64,000 nucleotides of DNA, from contig JAQGDQ010000167.1 of assembly GCA_030141605.1 (NCBI GenBank), positions 149,877-213,876 on the forward strand, read 5' to 3'. Made by a program: the position numbers and the translations under genes. Source of the stretch: Tubiluchus corallicola. Its lineage: Eukaryota > Priapulida > Priapulimorpha > Priapulimorphida > Tubiluchidae. This document shows positions 19,286 to 32,238 of this stretch, one piece after another (position 1 is the first letter of the stretch; the number at the start of each line of letters is the position of its first letter). The notes below the pieces were generated by a model. That model searched no databases. It worked only from the letters and a program-made list of their open reading frames with translations, and had not been told where the DNA came from.

Positions 19286-22006
19286 AAAATCAGAAAGCAG
19301 TGATACAAAAATTCCATAAAATTAAATTAGCAGCAGACAAGAAGGAGCTATACCAACTTGTTCTTAAGCGCAATCAAATTAGGTTATGAGGCAATGTAAT
19401 AAATTGAATATACACGTAATTTGTGTCAACGGATCACCCCCGAAGACTGGAAACGCCCGGCAACATTTACATTGCCTTGTGTATTCGAAGGCAGATGGTT
19501 TTATACGGACAGCACAGAAGGGGAGCCCGCTTTCATGTTCCAATACTCAAGTGCAGCTAGAAACGCTTGTACATGTTAACACGAAGAGGAAAAATTGGAC
19601 AGTGTGTAACAAGAGGAATTTATTTGAAGAATTGCGACTGCAAAGCTGACCCACTGGACTTCAGAAAAACAGTGTTACCGAAATCGGATAGTCGCTGATT
19701 TGTAAGACTAACGTCTAAAGGCAGACGTAACAATCGCTTTAACCAGTGCGTGAAAGGATCTAAAACAGACATTCATTAATGGAACGGAGTAGAGTGGAAA
19801 ATACTTGTTCCACGTTAGATAATAAATCCACGTTGTAAATGATTCTGGTTTTTACTAGTTATGAAAAGACATATCTGGTTGCCATTATGGACAACAGTTT
19901 TGTTATCCTCTTTTATCACACGAAGATAATTGCAGAAAGGAAACAGCTGCAGCCTCAATGCGGATAGAGTGGCTGGGCTGATTTGATATGCAGAAATTTG
20001 ATTTAAGCAATATACGCCATAGCGTAATTCCCTTAGAGGGTAATTTTCAGTTAATGTTTCAGTAATCGAAAAGTTTAAATAGTGCAATAAGGGTAAGGTA
20101 GGGAGGCAAAACCAGGGTATGCACGATCACATACTTCAATCCACTTACGCCATAAGGCAAGGCCCCTGAACAGCTAACATCCAATAATATAATAACTAAA
20201 AAATAAGTTACTAAATATAATTCAGCAAGTGTGAATCCACTTGCAATTCAATTTAAGGCAGATGTCCTATGTAGTTTTAAACATTACTTCTAACATGTAT
20301 ACTTGAACAATGTATCGTGACACTGTCAGACTTTTTTAATGTTTAGTGCAGTACCTACTTCAGTATCAGGCAACCACTCAAAATCACCAAGTACTATGAA
20401 AAACCTTTGCACCATACCTATGACTGTAGTTACTCTACCTCGAGTATTTACAAAGTAAATTACAATTATTTGCTCAAATCTGCCAAGCTGTTTAAACTTT
20501 AAAGTAATGATACAAATCTGAGCTTAGCCAGGTAGCCCCATTCTAAGCTAGTTCAGAAAAACACTTTAATCAATTAATACATTTTAATTAATGTTTGTCT
20601 AATTGTTATGTAGACATTAATTGTACACTTTGTCTTTCACATATTTTACTTGTGTTGTTTCTGTAACCAGATGACGTTTGTATAAGTTTTACTGTTGTCA
20701 AAAACATGTTTAAACTAAACCAGTTGAGAAATGCATAAACTTTTTGACTTCAGAACAACAAATATAAAATGTTCCTGCTTCCCGAAAAATATATTATGGA
20801 AGTATGGGCAGTTGCCAAATAGCAGGGGCATTCCTACAAGCACTGCTGGAAAAACTTTAATTAGTAGTTACTGTGATCCAAAGGCTATTAACATACAAAG
20901 ACGAAAATCGGCAGGCATTTTTAATAATAGGACAGTAAGACCTTATCAGAAAACTATTGCTGGCCCAGTGCCAAACAGTTAGCAGGCATAAAAGTTTTCC
21001 TCAAGGCCATCATTCATGTAGTGCGGTTACACTTGGTGCACATGTATATAAAGCAGAGACTGTATACATGTGAGCACCGATGGGGAGTAATATCCTGGGA
21101 GAAGTGCGTGCATAAGTGAGAAACACAAATTTACTCTCCTTTTTCAACTAGCTCACTAAATAAACTTCCTCGTGTAATACGAGTCTCAATAAACTGTTCT
21201 TGATGTCAAGTGCATCTGGGTGAATTGCACCCAAGTCACAATTTGAATTTGCATTAGATCATTCAATGGTTCAATTTATTTGTACTTGTAGCAAACAGAC
21301 ATTGTTTTTACAATAACACTCAGTACACTATAAAATAGAAGAACATTTAAATCTTAGTTAAAATCATGAGGCCCATGTAAAAATCATATCAAAATTTTTT
21401 CAGATTAAAACAGTTCACATTTCACTATGAATGCCGACGTGAAGTTTGTTTCTTTAACGCGATAAAAATTTAAAGAAGATTTTTCAAACAATTTGCACTT
21501 CTCCGTGTATTAATTAACATTAGGTAATACAGAGCTGCAATATTATGGCAAAAAGGTGATAAAAAAATCTGTACTTGTCACGGCAGGCAAAATAACAAAG
21601 TTTATTTTTTTTGTAGTGCGAGTTAAAAATAGCGTACGCATCAGAATTACTCACTGATGTTCCATAATGCGTAAGTGCATAATGAGTGGCAATTGGTGAG
21701 AACTAAGGACGCAAGAGTTACAGAAAACCAGACTCCCCTAACATGTTTTAGATTTTGTAAGTACAAAAGGAATGCCTTCTAACTATAGCAATCACAAGAA
21801 TTTTAATCAAAAGAAATTACACAATTTGAAATGCATACACTAATATAAAATTGACCCCTCTTTTATTAAATTCAACATTTTGAGATTACCAATATCTTCA
21901 TCAATAATTCAAAATGTTAATTTAAAATTAACTATATTAAAATAATTTAAGTCAACAAAAATCTGTAAATTGATTATGCACACACTGCACAATACTTTTA
22001 ACATAT

Positions 22007-22554
22007 TTTTAAGGAAAATTAGATGATTGTGTAAACACGAGTTCAGAATAAAGAATGCTCTAAAATGTTGAAAACTACAATGGCTTATTTTAAACGAAAG
22101 CTTAGATTAATTTATAATAATTACCTCGGATACTCAAATTTCGTTAAACTTTCAAAGCTACGCACGGCTCAGTGAATCTACTAAGATTGACAGCGGTGCC
22201 TTTTTGTCACGTGCGCGTGGCCGAGAAATAGAAGGCGGTACCATGATAATCATGTTAGTTTCATGACCTCATATGATGTAAAGCCCATTTTTCGTGACAT
22301 CATGCATTTAAGCAGAACTGTAACACCTATGCAAATGTGCTTGACGGGCAAGGGAAGATGCCTGCCATTGCACAAACTGTGGTTAGTTTCTGACGTAAGC
22401 AATAGCTGTGTTCGGTTGCCGTTAGTTAACTCTCTAAGCTAATTATTCAAATATAAGGAACAATTGTTACTTTTTGTAAGCAAGAAAAATGGATATACTG
22501 GACAGTAAATTAAAATGAGATTGAGTCTAAACAATTGTCCGGTTTTGCTTTAAA
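22007..22554 (+). mobile_element. inverted-repeat element family B, copy 2
   Basis: About 548 bp, left end taaggaaaattagatgattg, right end complementary to tttaaagcaaaaccggacaa. It aligns throughout with 17505-17980 but carries an extra segment of about 75 bp near 22312-22382 (gtgcttgacgggcaagggaa). Divergence between the copies is modest, implying fairly recent activity of the family. Confidence 0.8.
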
Positions 22555-24096
22555 CATATAATTCTGTAGATTAAAACTATGTAAGCACTTTGAAATTGTT
22601 GTTAATTGATGTGACGACTAATTTCAAATATGCCTGCAGCGACCGACTTTCATTTGACAGGAGATAGGAACGATTTAAATTTCTTTTGCATTTTTAAGCA
22701 AGGCTTTATAAGGACGTATATAGTGTGGTAAATTCAATATTTGTTAATTGTATATTAACATACAATGAATGTTCATTTTTCCTTTAATATCAATGGATTG
22801 TTCAAAAACACTGGACACTTGGAGCATGTGAAATTTACAGAAAGTGTGAGGATAATTGTTAAGATAGGTGTTAAACAGGCTCTGATTTAATACAGTTACA
22901 TTCATATTCAAGTTAACTTTGCTAAAGTGCAATCCGTTTAATAGAATAATACGACAGAGAAGCAGTTGGCAAAGGGGACATTTTAAAGAAACTGACATCT
23001 TAAACATTATAATTATTAATATATACACATTTTAAGCTACACTGGTAAATTGGTTCCAGTCATTCATCAAGTACTTAATGCATGAGATACTTCTCTGAAA
23101 TGGTAAAAATATTATAGAATTAGGGTTAAAGTGTTTTATTCCTATAAATTAATAAATATCAGGGTTGTCATGAAAACGAATGCTGTTTACCAAGTAGCAA
23201 TGTTTACAAACTGTAGGTGCCACCTACGAAGATAATTATGTATCTGTTTTTTAGGAACAGTATTCTAAGCAAATATAACTTAAAACATGTGCACAGATCT
23301 GCTTAGATGTCTGGGCAGTTTATGCCAATATTGTACTGCTTGTTGACTTTTGCCTTAAAGAAACAAGCATATAAAGCATACAAATAAAACTGATAAAAAA
23401 CGCGAGTATTTAAGATATCAATTTTGAAAACAACAAATTAATCCACATTTTTTTATAATATTTAGTCTTGCCACAAGGTTGGAATATATCAAATGGACCC
23501 TCAATTACATTTCTACCACGAAGAGTGAAACCTAGCTGTGCAATTACGCATTAAGCATCACTTAGCTTTAGAATGCCATCATGTCATGCCATATCAATTT
23601 TACGCCGATCTGATTCAAAACCCATTTTCAATTTTTTTGTTAATCAATATTCGATATTGCCAGCATTCCAGCTCAAATTTACCTAAGCAAATTCAAAAGC
23701 ATGGGATCTAAATAATAAGCGAAACCTATCCTAAAATAAGTAATCATGTAAGTATATAGTGCTGGTCTATATGATATAGGCTACATCCATACATACTAGT
23801 GAAATAACTAATACTCGTCACTATTATGCAAAAACAAGAACATGCTCATCAACCACAGACTTTCCCATTACTATATCTGTGTTCTTACTATAATAATTGT
23901 TAATTTAATAACAAGCCAAAGGTTTATCAAAATTGTTAGGTTAGAATTAAAAATAGCATATCATTTTAATAGCTGTCAGCAAAAATCATAATTATAACGA
24001 CTTGAAGAAATAATATAAAGGCACCTCACTAGACCAACTTTGATTCATTTAAATCAGTACATCCGCATTTTGTTAGCCAGCTTAGAAGCTTTACAG

Positions 24097-24246
24097 CTCA
24101 GATATTTTGTAAAATCACTCAATAAATGTAGGCTGGAACAGGCGGAAACGAAATCAGAAATAATGAAGCAAAATTTCAGAAAAATTTTAAGCGAATTACC
24201 CGAAGATATTGTGCTTACACTACTACAAAACCAAACACCGTTCTAG
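24097..24246 (+). CDS. candidate terminal exon of an unidentified plus-strand gene
   Basis: An open segment after a TTTACAG acceptor-like site encodes LRYFVKSLNKCRLEQAETKS, then a helical stretch and ILSELPEDIVLTLLQNQTPF before TAG at 24244-24246. AATAAA follows at 24269, as expected for a transcript end. The amphipathic, charged composition is protein-like, unlike translations of the nearby AT-rich DNA. I do not recognise the family and cannot find convincing upstream exons; chance remains possible. Confidence 0.35.
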   Translation, partial: LRYFVKSLNKCRLEQAETKSEIMKQNFRKILSELPEDIVLTLLQNQTPF

Positions 24247-24455
24247 GGAACTTAATTAACCATCCGAAAATAAAGCACAACAATAACAATATGTATAAAC
24301 GGCGACTATATTTGAAAAGTTACTACGGCTTTAACAGCTCCGCCATAAATCTAATGTTTAGGCCATAGTTACTTCGTCTACAACCGCGAGATTTCTTGTC
24401 ATTAAACAAAGCAATTAGACGTCAATTAACAAAAAATACATATTACAACACGTAC

Positions 24456-24541
24456 CGTAGATTACTCTTCAAATTAATGTTTGTTATTTCAACATACTCC
24501 ACCACCAACCAATTATTCGTATAAATTTCGTCCGACAACAT
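24456..24541 (-). CDS. candidate first exon of an unidentified minus-strand gene
   Basis: On the minus strand an ATG at 24541 opens 28 codons (MLSDEIYTNNWLVVEYVEIT, then NINLKSNL) ending at a good donor, ACG|GTACGT, in phase 2. A second ATG 26 bases upstream, in another frame, gives a short peptide (MAASQGENYVV...). No downstream partner exon was identified. It cannot extend the KMT2E-like protein: joined to 18341 it hits a stop. It may be a non-coding exon or chance. Confidence 0.25.
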
Positions 24542-24696
24542 AATTTTCTCCCTGTGAGGCAGCCATTGAATATTTTCGTACGAGGGTTTACGAACTTAGT
24601 TCACGGGTGAATGAGAACCGAAAGGAAATTCTTGAAACTCAACGTTATTCAATGAAACAATTATGGTTGCCTAAAAGGCACAAAACATGAAAACGT

Positions 24697-24752
24697 ATCT
24701 TGTTGTTGTTGTTGTTGTGGTGGTGGTGGTGGCGGCGGTTGTTGTTGTTGCT
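24697..24752 (+). repeat. GTT/GGT trinucleotide repeat
   Basis: A run of about 56 bp of (GTT)n followed by (GGT)n, GGCGGC and (GTT)n again. Simple repeat, no coding context. Confidence 0.9.
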
Positions 24753-25202
24753 GTTTTATTAATACACACGTTATTATAATTAGATGATCAATGATGTGTA
24801 CATAGAAGTAGCTTAGTGAAATAAAAACAACTAATTTATTCAAAACTGGGCATACACAGTAAATAAATTAAAATTCAATTTTGCGACACGAAATTGACAA
24901 AGCTTGTGAAACAGATAAGTTCTCGTTTTTTCCTTAATAAAGAATTACAGCTATAAATAGCACCTGGACGCAGCTGATTCCATTCTCTCGTGTCGCAATA
25001 AAAACCAACATGAAAGCTTGCTGATGAAAAAAGGTGCGAACTAGAGATAGTGCATTGAATATCACACATCTTTGCAGCTGAATTGTTTGACCGCAACAAG
25101 GCGTTTCATAATGTCCATATATAGCCTCTTTGGAACATCAGCCTGTCCTACGGTAACCATGATAGCTATGTCAACATTTTCAAAAGCCTCTACACAAATC
25201 TC

Positions 25203-25665
25203 CCGTAGCTTAAACTTTTTCAACATCATCACTGGTGTGCGGCAAGGTTGCATTACGCTTCATGTGCTCTTTCTACTAGATGTTGATTTTATTCTGAAAG
25301 ATACGGAGAAATATGTGTAGCATGGAAAAATGAAATACAATTGAAAGACCTGAATTTTGCTGCCGATATTGTTCTGCTGGGTTAGAATGATGACGATGTG
25401 CATGTAGAGAAAAACACTGCATCTAGAGTAGAATGCTGGAAAAAATTGGACTGAAAATCAGTACAGAGAAGTTGAAAGTTACAAGCTTGTGGAGCAGTGA
25501 CAATCAAATTGCAGCAGCCATTCAAGTTAGTCAGGTGGATATAAATTTCAGCTGCCCCGGCAGCATGATCAGCTGTGATGGTGGCACTGTACTGAATGAA
25601 GATGATGTTAAAACAAAACCGGACCCAATCTTATACTGTATGTCAAAACAAACTACTCTTTAAAA
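25203..25665 (+). pseudogene. fossil of a non-LTR retrotransposon reverse transcriptase
   Basis: One frame encodes GVRQGCITLHVLFLLDVDFI, matching the VRQGC..SP.LF...D motif of non-LTR reverse transcriptases. After a frame shift comes LKDLNFAADIVLLG, where the catalytic F-A-D-D is now F-A-A-D. After another shift comes IGLKISTEKLKVTSLW, and then GSMISCDGGTVLNEDDVKTK, the usual downstream order. Stops and at least two frame breaks make it dead. The clade cannot be assigned from this fragment. Confidence 0.75.
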
Positions 25666-25687
25666 TGTTAAAAGGAAACATACTATT

Positions 25688-26175
25688 TTTTTCAAAAATT
25701 ACTTACGTGAAAGAATTATTACGACACAAACATAGTTTCGTGTTCGCGCCACTAGTTCTTCGCTGTCACATGTATTTTGCCGTTCGCTAGTTAGATGGAC
25801 GCTAGCACCTGCACTTGGAAGTGTGTTGAATGAAGAACAGGTGCTGCACCTCTCAGTTCAATGCTATTCGTTCGTTTGTGATACACACGTTCGAGAGCTT
25901 TTGCGTGAGTTTTAAAAAAAATAAATTTAAAATTTCAATTTTTATCTTAAATTTGCCGAGTTTTTTGTATACCACACTGTACTTCAATTTTCGCTTTCGC
26001 AAACACGTGCAATACGCTCGTGGAATGTAACATAATGTTGAAAATTATGTTAGTCATTTATGTCACCAATAGTTGGGCACGCCAACCGATAAGTTTTTAA
26101 TCTGTTTTAATACATACGTTTTATCGGATTTGAAAATGGAGTAGTATATGAAAAATCATCCGGTTTTTCTTTAAC
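25688..26175 (-). mobile_element. dispersed element family C, copy 2 (inverted relative to copy 1)
   Basis: The opposite-strand match of 7416-7943, with shared blocks tcgcgccactagttcttcgc, gtacttcaattttcgctttc and gtagtatatgaaaaatcatc. The right edge ccggtttttctttaa resembles family B ends. No coding sequence. Confidence 0.75.
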
Positions 26176-26632
26176 AGTAAAAGTCAGCAAGGCAGCTGCG
26201 ATTTTCCTAAGAATACTCCTCATCTGATCATTACCAAAACGAAGCTCCTCCGTCACTACAGCTGCTACCTCTGCTACTGAATAGGAAGAGCACAGCCAGG
26301 ATTGATAAGAAAGTGGCTGTTTTCCACCAAAGATGTCTGAGGAGAATTCTAAATGATAAGCGGATGAGAGCATCGAAAAGGACTTCAAGAATGTCAAAGT
26401 GTATCTGCCGTCTGAAATGATCGTCTGAGTGAATGATTTCCACCGGAAGGAATGTAGATGAGAGGAAGGCGATATGAAGACCACCTGACATAGAGCATTC
26501 CTTGATGACTTGAAACGAACCAACATTGCGAATTGCAGTTGACTGGGAAAAAATGTTGCCAACATGCAGCCTACGCAGTGTGTTCAGTACTAAGGAAACT
26601 AAATCTAAGTATGTAAACAAGTTTCCCGGCCT

Positions 26633-26888
<256 letters not shown>

Positions 26889-27030
26889 GCACCCTTCCTC
26901 ACTTTAATCCATCTTGGTTGTTTTTTACTTCTCTGTCAAATGATATAATGCTTAGTATGTAGCCAAATCACCCAAATGTTATTTTGAGAACTTGAATGAA
27001 TGAATGAATGCAATTGCGTCTTGAATCAAG

Positions 27031-27070
27031 ATGGCAGCTGCTGTTCGTCAGTCGACAGCCGTTGTGCTAG
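27031..27070 (+). other. candidate first exon with TISU-type start, possible CADPS 5' exon or uORF
   Basis: CAAGATGGCAGC closely fits the TISU/YY1-type start element. The ATG opens MAAAVRQSTAVVL and reaches a donor-like CTAG|GTATGC in phase 1. If spliced to the CADPS exon at 28956 it would read two more residues and stop, making a 16-codon uORF ahead of the CADPS start. It could equally be the first exon of an unseen gene. Only transcript data can decide. Confidence 0.25.
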
Positions 27071-28955
27071 GTATGCATAAAAGCAGAAAAATTACATAAT
27101 GTTACGACTGGTAACTGCACGTATTGTATGTATGTGAAAATTCGCAAGTTGATGTGTAATAAATCTCTTTTTCCGTGTGAATAACATAACAACGGCTGAT
27201 TCCTCACAAGGTCCATGTGTATGCTTCTGCTATGGCTTTCTTCATTTAATGGTTTAACACAATGGTTTAACATAATTATTCTTCTCATCCTTGCATTTAA
27301 ACTAACTAAACTACTGACATTGAGAAATTGATTCCGTACACCATAATTGTGAATCCCACGTCGCAAAAGACTTGAACATGTTGATTTAGCAAGGTTTCTT
27401 AATTTCGATAGATGCATGTAAGTAGCTTAATTGCTCTGTGTGTCTTCCTGCACATCTTAACAAGTGCTAATTATGTAGTATGCTAATAGTTGTACTGTAT
27501 TTTAATTTTTTTAATGAATGTCTTTTTATGTACTAATAGAAGCGAATAAACTAAGCTAAACTAAATGCCATTGCCAGGCTGGCCACCACGTCAACATAAC
27601 TTAAATATTTGTATTACTTAATTTGTTTACAAATGGCTTCTCACACAGAACTCTAGTAATTATTAACCGAACATTATTGTATTTTAAAGTTAATAACCCA
27701 ATCTTCAAGCTTCCCAAAGTCTGTAACTACCACTTTTTAAAATTTATGACGTTTTTAAAATCCATCTATTTGTAAATATATGTACACTTTTTAATTTTGT
27801 CACTGTAGCGAAATACAGGTATGTATTTTTATTTTACAATAAACTGTTTTCTTTCACTCGCTGTAAATTTCTTCTCAAGAACAACCGGTATGTACAAGAA
27901 AAATATAAAGAAAATATTGAGTTATTGGAATTACATCCAATCCTGATAATACTTTGTACTATCGACGACATCTGTATTTGTATCTGTGTTCAACGGCAAT
28001 GTTAGGCAAGCCCACGCGAGATATTGCTTCAGATGTGGATTACATGCGTCTGGTATGTTTTAAAAGTCTAAGTTTCAAATTTCCCTTCAGACCTTTCAGC
28101 TATGGATTACAACACGCATGCGTGTAAAAGCATAGTCGCCATTTGTTACTGTCTGCTGTAGTTTACTGTGGTTTTTTGTATGGTATTCTCTGTTATCGTG
28201 GTTTAGAGTTGTCTACAAAATGTGAAATTCGTGATGACATTTTCGGGAGATGAAAGCACCTATGTTAGTAAACCTTACCTCTGACATAAAATGAATTACA
28301 GTAAAAAAGTTATTTTGGCAATTCAATGTTAGAATTAGAAGAAATGCGAATGTCTAAAATTCGAATATAGCTTGTAATGTTGTATAAAACGAACTCATGA
28401 TCATGTGGTGCCTGCTTTGGCATCTATAAATGGTGTTCGTCTATCTTTTTCGATTGTTTACTTAGGTTTAGGTAATGTCAGATGTAGGCTGGCTGCATTT
28501 TTTAGATTGAAGAATGAAACTGGTAGCGTGGATTGTTGCATGCATTTTATATTTTATTTATAAAACTGGCTTCTAAAGCTTCTCTGACTGTGGTAAAACC
28601 ATCAGTTGCTACTTAGAAATATTTAAATCAGTTCCTTCAATTGTTTATTTGTTGGTAAAATATACTGTTTAAAAATTAATAAAGAATAATGCCACTATTG
28701 CCAGACAATTATTTGGTAGTAATGACTAAGACAAGATAACTGCATGCTCGAGCAAACTGTTCCAGTGATGCTCAACGCAGTGTATAATTTATGCAGTTTG
28801 CAGTTAATTTAATTACGTGATCATGAAATGTTTGGCAAAAAATGCACTGTTTATTAAACTTTCCTTACTTAATTATCTGCCTATATATGATGCTATCAAC
28901 AAATAATTGTTTTATTGATAACTTTAAATATTAATATGGGTATATAATTTTGCAG

Positions 28956-29776
28956 GTGATGTTTAGAAGCTCAGTCCATTATTAACAATGTTAGATCCAT
29001 CCTCAAGTGAAGAGGAAAGTGATACAGGTGATATTGAGGATGAGCAAGGGTCGGACACTCTCAGCATCCCACCTCAAGCTCGTAGTGTATCACCTGCGAG
29101 CGACACTCTTAGCCTTAGCGGGACATCTAAACCGCCGCCCAGCAATGCACGGCCTTCCAGTCCTAGCCCTTCAATCGTCAGTGAAAAAGAAAAAAAAGAG
29201 GATTTGGAGAAAGCGGAGAAAGAAAAGGAGGAGCAAAAACTGAGACTGCAGATATATGTTTTTGTATGTCGCAGCATCGCGTATCCGTTTAATGCTAAAC
29301 ATCCGACCGACATGAGCCGGAGACAGCTGAAAATTACCAAACAAAATTTAACTCAGATAAAGGACCGATTTCAGGCATTTTTGAATGGGGAAACCCAGAT
29401 CCAGGCAGATGAAGCATTCACAAATGCTGTGCAGTCGTACTATGAGGTGTTTTTGAAGAGCGACAGAATCTCCAAAATGGTGGGCAGCGGCGGCTGCTCA
29501 GCGACAGATTTCCGTGAAGTGTTCAAGAACAATATTGAGAAGAGAGTTCGCAGTCTGCCTGAGATCGATGGCCTCAGTAAGGAAACTGTGCTTAGTTCAT
29601 GGATGAATAAATTTGATCAGATATACCGAGGCGAGGAGGATCCCAGAAAGACTTCCTCCCGAACACAAGCCAATGCTTCCGAGCTCATGTTGAATAAAGA
29701 ACAGTTGTATGATGTTTTCCAGACGATACTTGGCGTGAAGAAGTTTGAGCACCAACTTCTGTATAACGCATTACAG
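28956..29776 (+). CDS. CADPS: CADPS coding exon 1 (CDS 28988-29776)
   Basis: The exon follows TTTTGCAG and ends at donor GTAAGC in phase 0, 263 codons. It encodes an acidic Ser/Pro-rich start, a charged helix ([20 protein letters not shown]), and then the conserved block with [65 protein letters not shown] and [13 protein letters not shown]. This is nearly residue for residue like other animal CADPS proteins. The 5' leader is spliced, so the promoter lies farther left. Confidence 0.97.
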
Positions 29777-32202
29777 GTAAGCTTTTGTCATTTTCTAATT
29801 TTATGTACAGTTAACCATACCTATAAAAGCTAGTTGTACATCTATATGGGATTGGAGAAAATGTTGAATATATTGAAAATATTGCCTTCCTAAAACAAAA
29901 CCTAATTTATCATGAAGTTTGACTATGAAACAACATGTTTCCAAAGTAGTGGAGGGAATCAAATTTAAAGTGTCTGTACTAGCAGTAGCATGATGATGCT
30001 TAATTTATTTAGTGTCCTAATGTTTCAGTAATATAAAGTTCCTTCATCATTGTCCAAAGTGAACACAAAAAAGTATCTTTTAAACAAATAAATGTGCCAA
30101 ACTAATTTGTAAAAGTGCTTAAATGCAACTTCTCAACAAAATGACAGTATGCTAAATAGTTACCATATATGCTTTTTTGCCATATGTACAGTACATGTGT
30201 CTAAGATTGTTTGTTTTGTTGTGGCTTTTCTTTTGGAAAGTTAGAACTGTCAAAATACTAACATTGCTGATGAAAGACTCCATTTATTTTCTAACAAATC
30301 AGGTACCAAGCTCGGTGGAAATTTAGCAGTTTTTTTTCTGGAAATGGGGACAGGGAGCTAAAAAACCTTTTTCCATTTTTACAATGTGTAGAGAACCCTA
30401 TAAAATATTTAATTTTGACAACATTACATAGCATATTTTTTTCTATTTAGGTTTTTTACCATATCTATATTTAACAGTAATGTTAAATGACAAAAACTTT
30501 TTTGCCCGTTAAGCTAGTCTCTAAGGCCATACGAGCTGCGTGGAGGATAAGTAATTGTATCCAGTGGCATCATTAGAAATGAATACAACAGAACTTTTAA
30601 CAAGCAAGAGTTAACCTCCTTGTTGAATTTTGCATAAAAAATATTGAAATGCTTACTGCATACATTTTGTTCAAATATATGTGTATTTCATCTGGTTTCT
30701 TTTGTATTTTTCCTTTTTGTTAAATTGGTTTGTTCGGTTGGTACACAAGTAGGTGGAATGGTTCAAATCTAGCATGCACCAGCAAGAATGTCATTGACAT
30801 GGCGGCACCCTCATATTAACAAGCAAGTGAAAACATTTAGACGTTTAGATGCTTCTCTGACAACCAGTTTAATTTAAACTATACCGTGAATAATTTGTTG
30901 ACAATTTACATATGCTTAACTGCACACGACGACTCGGAAAAGATACAGTTGTTCCATTATGGAGACGTGGTAAACATGACAAGCTTCCTTTATCGGCCAC
31001 GTGGACCACTGTACAGTGGACTTCTGCCTGTCCTAACGAAGACATACCGAAATATCTAGAGGACCAAGTGCTCTTGAAGTTGCACCCTGCCAAGTCATTG
31101 TACATTGCTTGCCTTTAGTTGTGCACTTGTTAAGGCATAATTTGTCAGACCTGAAAAAATCTATTACAAAAATAATACCATTGGAATATAGTAATTTGAA
31201 ACATCTATTGTTTGTCAGTCCTGGTAATCAAATTCTGTTTATTACATCAGAGCAACCAAGTCAATTGCTTGTTTTTGCTCGGGAGCTTCTGGGTTTAATT
31301 TCGTTGCACTGCTGAAAGATTCTGGATCTTAAATACTGTATTTAGTTAGATGGTGATTTGAACTTGTTATGGAACCAATGTATTTATTTTTTTGTGCAAA
31401 AATTAGGTGGGTGGTCATGTTGGGTGCGTGGGTGAGTGGTCATGTTGTCGCGTTTAGCACCGAATTTTAGAAAGGCGCCGAGACTGGTCAATGAAATTGA
31501 TGTCAGTGGTCAGTGGATGGATGAACCAGTCTCTGCGTGGTTTCATTCTTAATACTGATTCCTGCTGTTGCTTATAAAAGGACACTTGCAAAGTATTCAC
31601 ATATGATAATAGCTAGAGCACCTCTTTGGGTTATCACAGTGCCTTAGTTTTGACAATGGCTAAGCTTCTGGTTTTACCATGGCCATTCAGTTTGAGTGGG
31701 ACCTGTTTGGATTCTGTCTGGCAGAAAATGCGACCTACAAAAACATTTACAGCGCCCAATGCAGGAGGATTTAAATCAGTGTTTCCTGAAGTCATATCAC
31801 CCCCTTGATGGCATTCGAAAGATCTGGGGGAGGGGGGAGGCAGACGGTGGCGATACAGACAGAGCATTAGCAGCAGTTAATAAAAAAAACTTTATACGTT
31901 TTTTACTAAATCTGAATGACAAAATACGGGTGTTTGGAATGTCATTGTGCACTTATTCATTCAGCATTCGTTCAGTCTATTTCAAGCAAGCAACTGTGTT
32001 TAGAAACAAAATAAGAACGATCCAAGCCTGTATTCATGCTAACGGGGGTTACTTTCAACGTTAATAATTACCTCTGTCATTGTCATTCATATTTACCTTT
32101 TGTATTCTATATTGAAACATGTCTATTAATAACTATAATATATACATACATACATACATACATACATACATACATACATACATACATACATACATACATA
32201 CA

Positions 32203-32238
<36 letters not shown>

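Noticed and set aside
19386-19649. 87-codon open frame beside the KMT2E-like promoter
   Set aside because: No recognised domain, no splice partner and no clear transcript signals; may be chance in a GC-richer patch.
19815-20087. 90-codon minus-strand frame (GVYCLNQISAYQI...)
   Set aside because: Composition is protein-like, but there is no homology I recognise, no acceptor with a partner exon and no nearby poly(A) signal.
20731-21240. Open frame followed by TATA-like and AATAAA signals, possibly a solo LTR
   Set aside because: TG...CA ends can be drawn, but no target duplication or second LTR was found.
27480-27570. Short (CTAAA)-type tail that could be a LINE 3' end; similar tail at 39920-39960
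   Set aside because: No retrotransposon body was recognised upstream of either tail.
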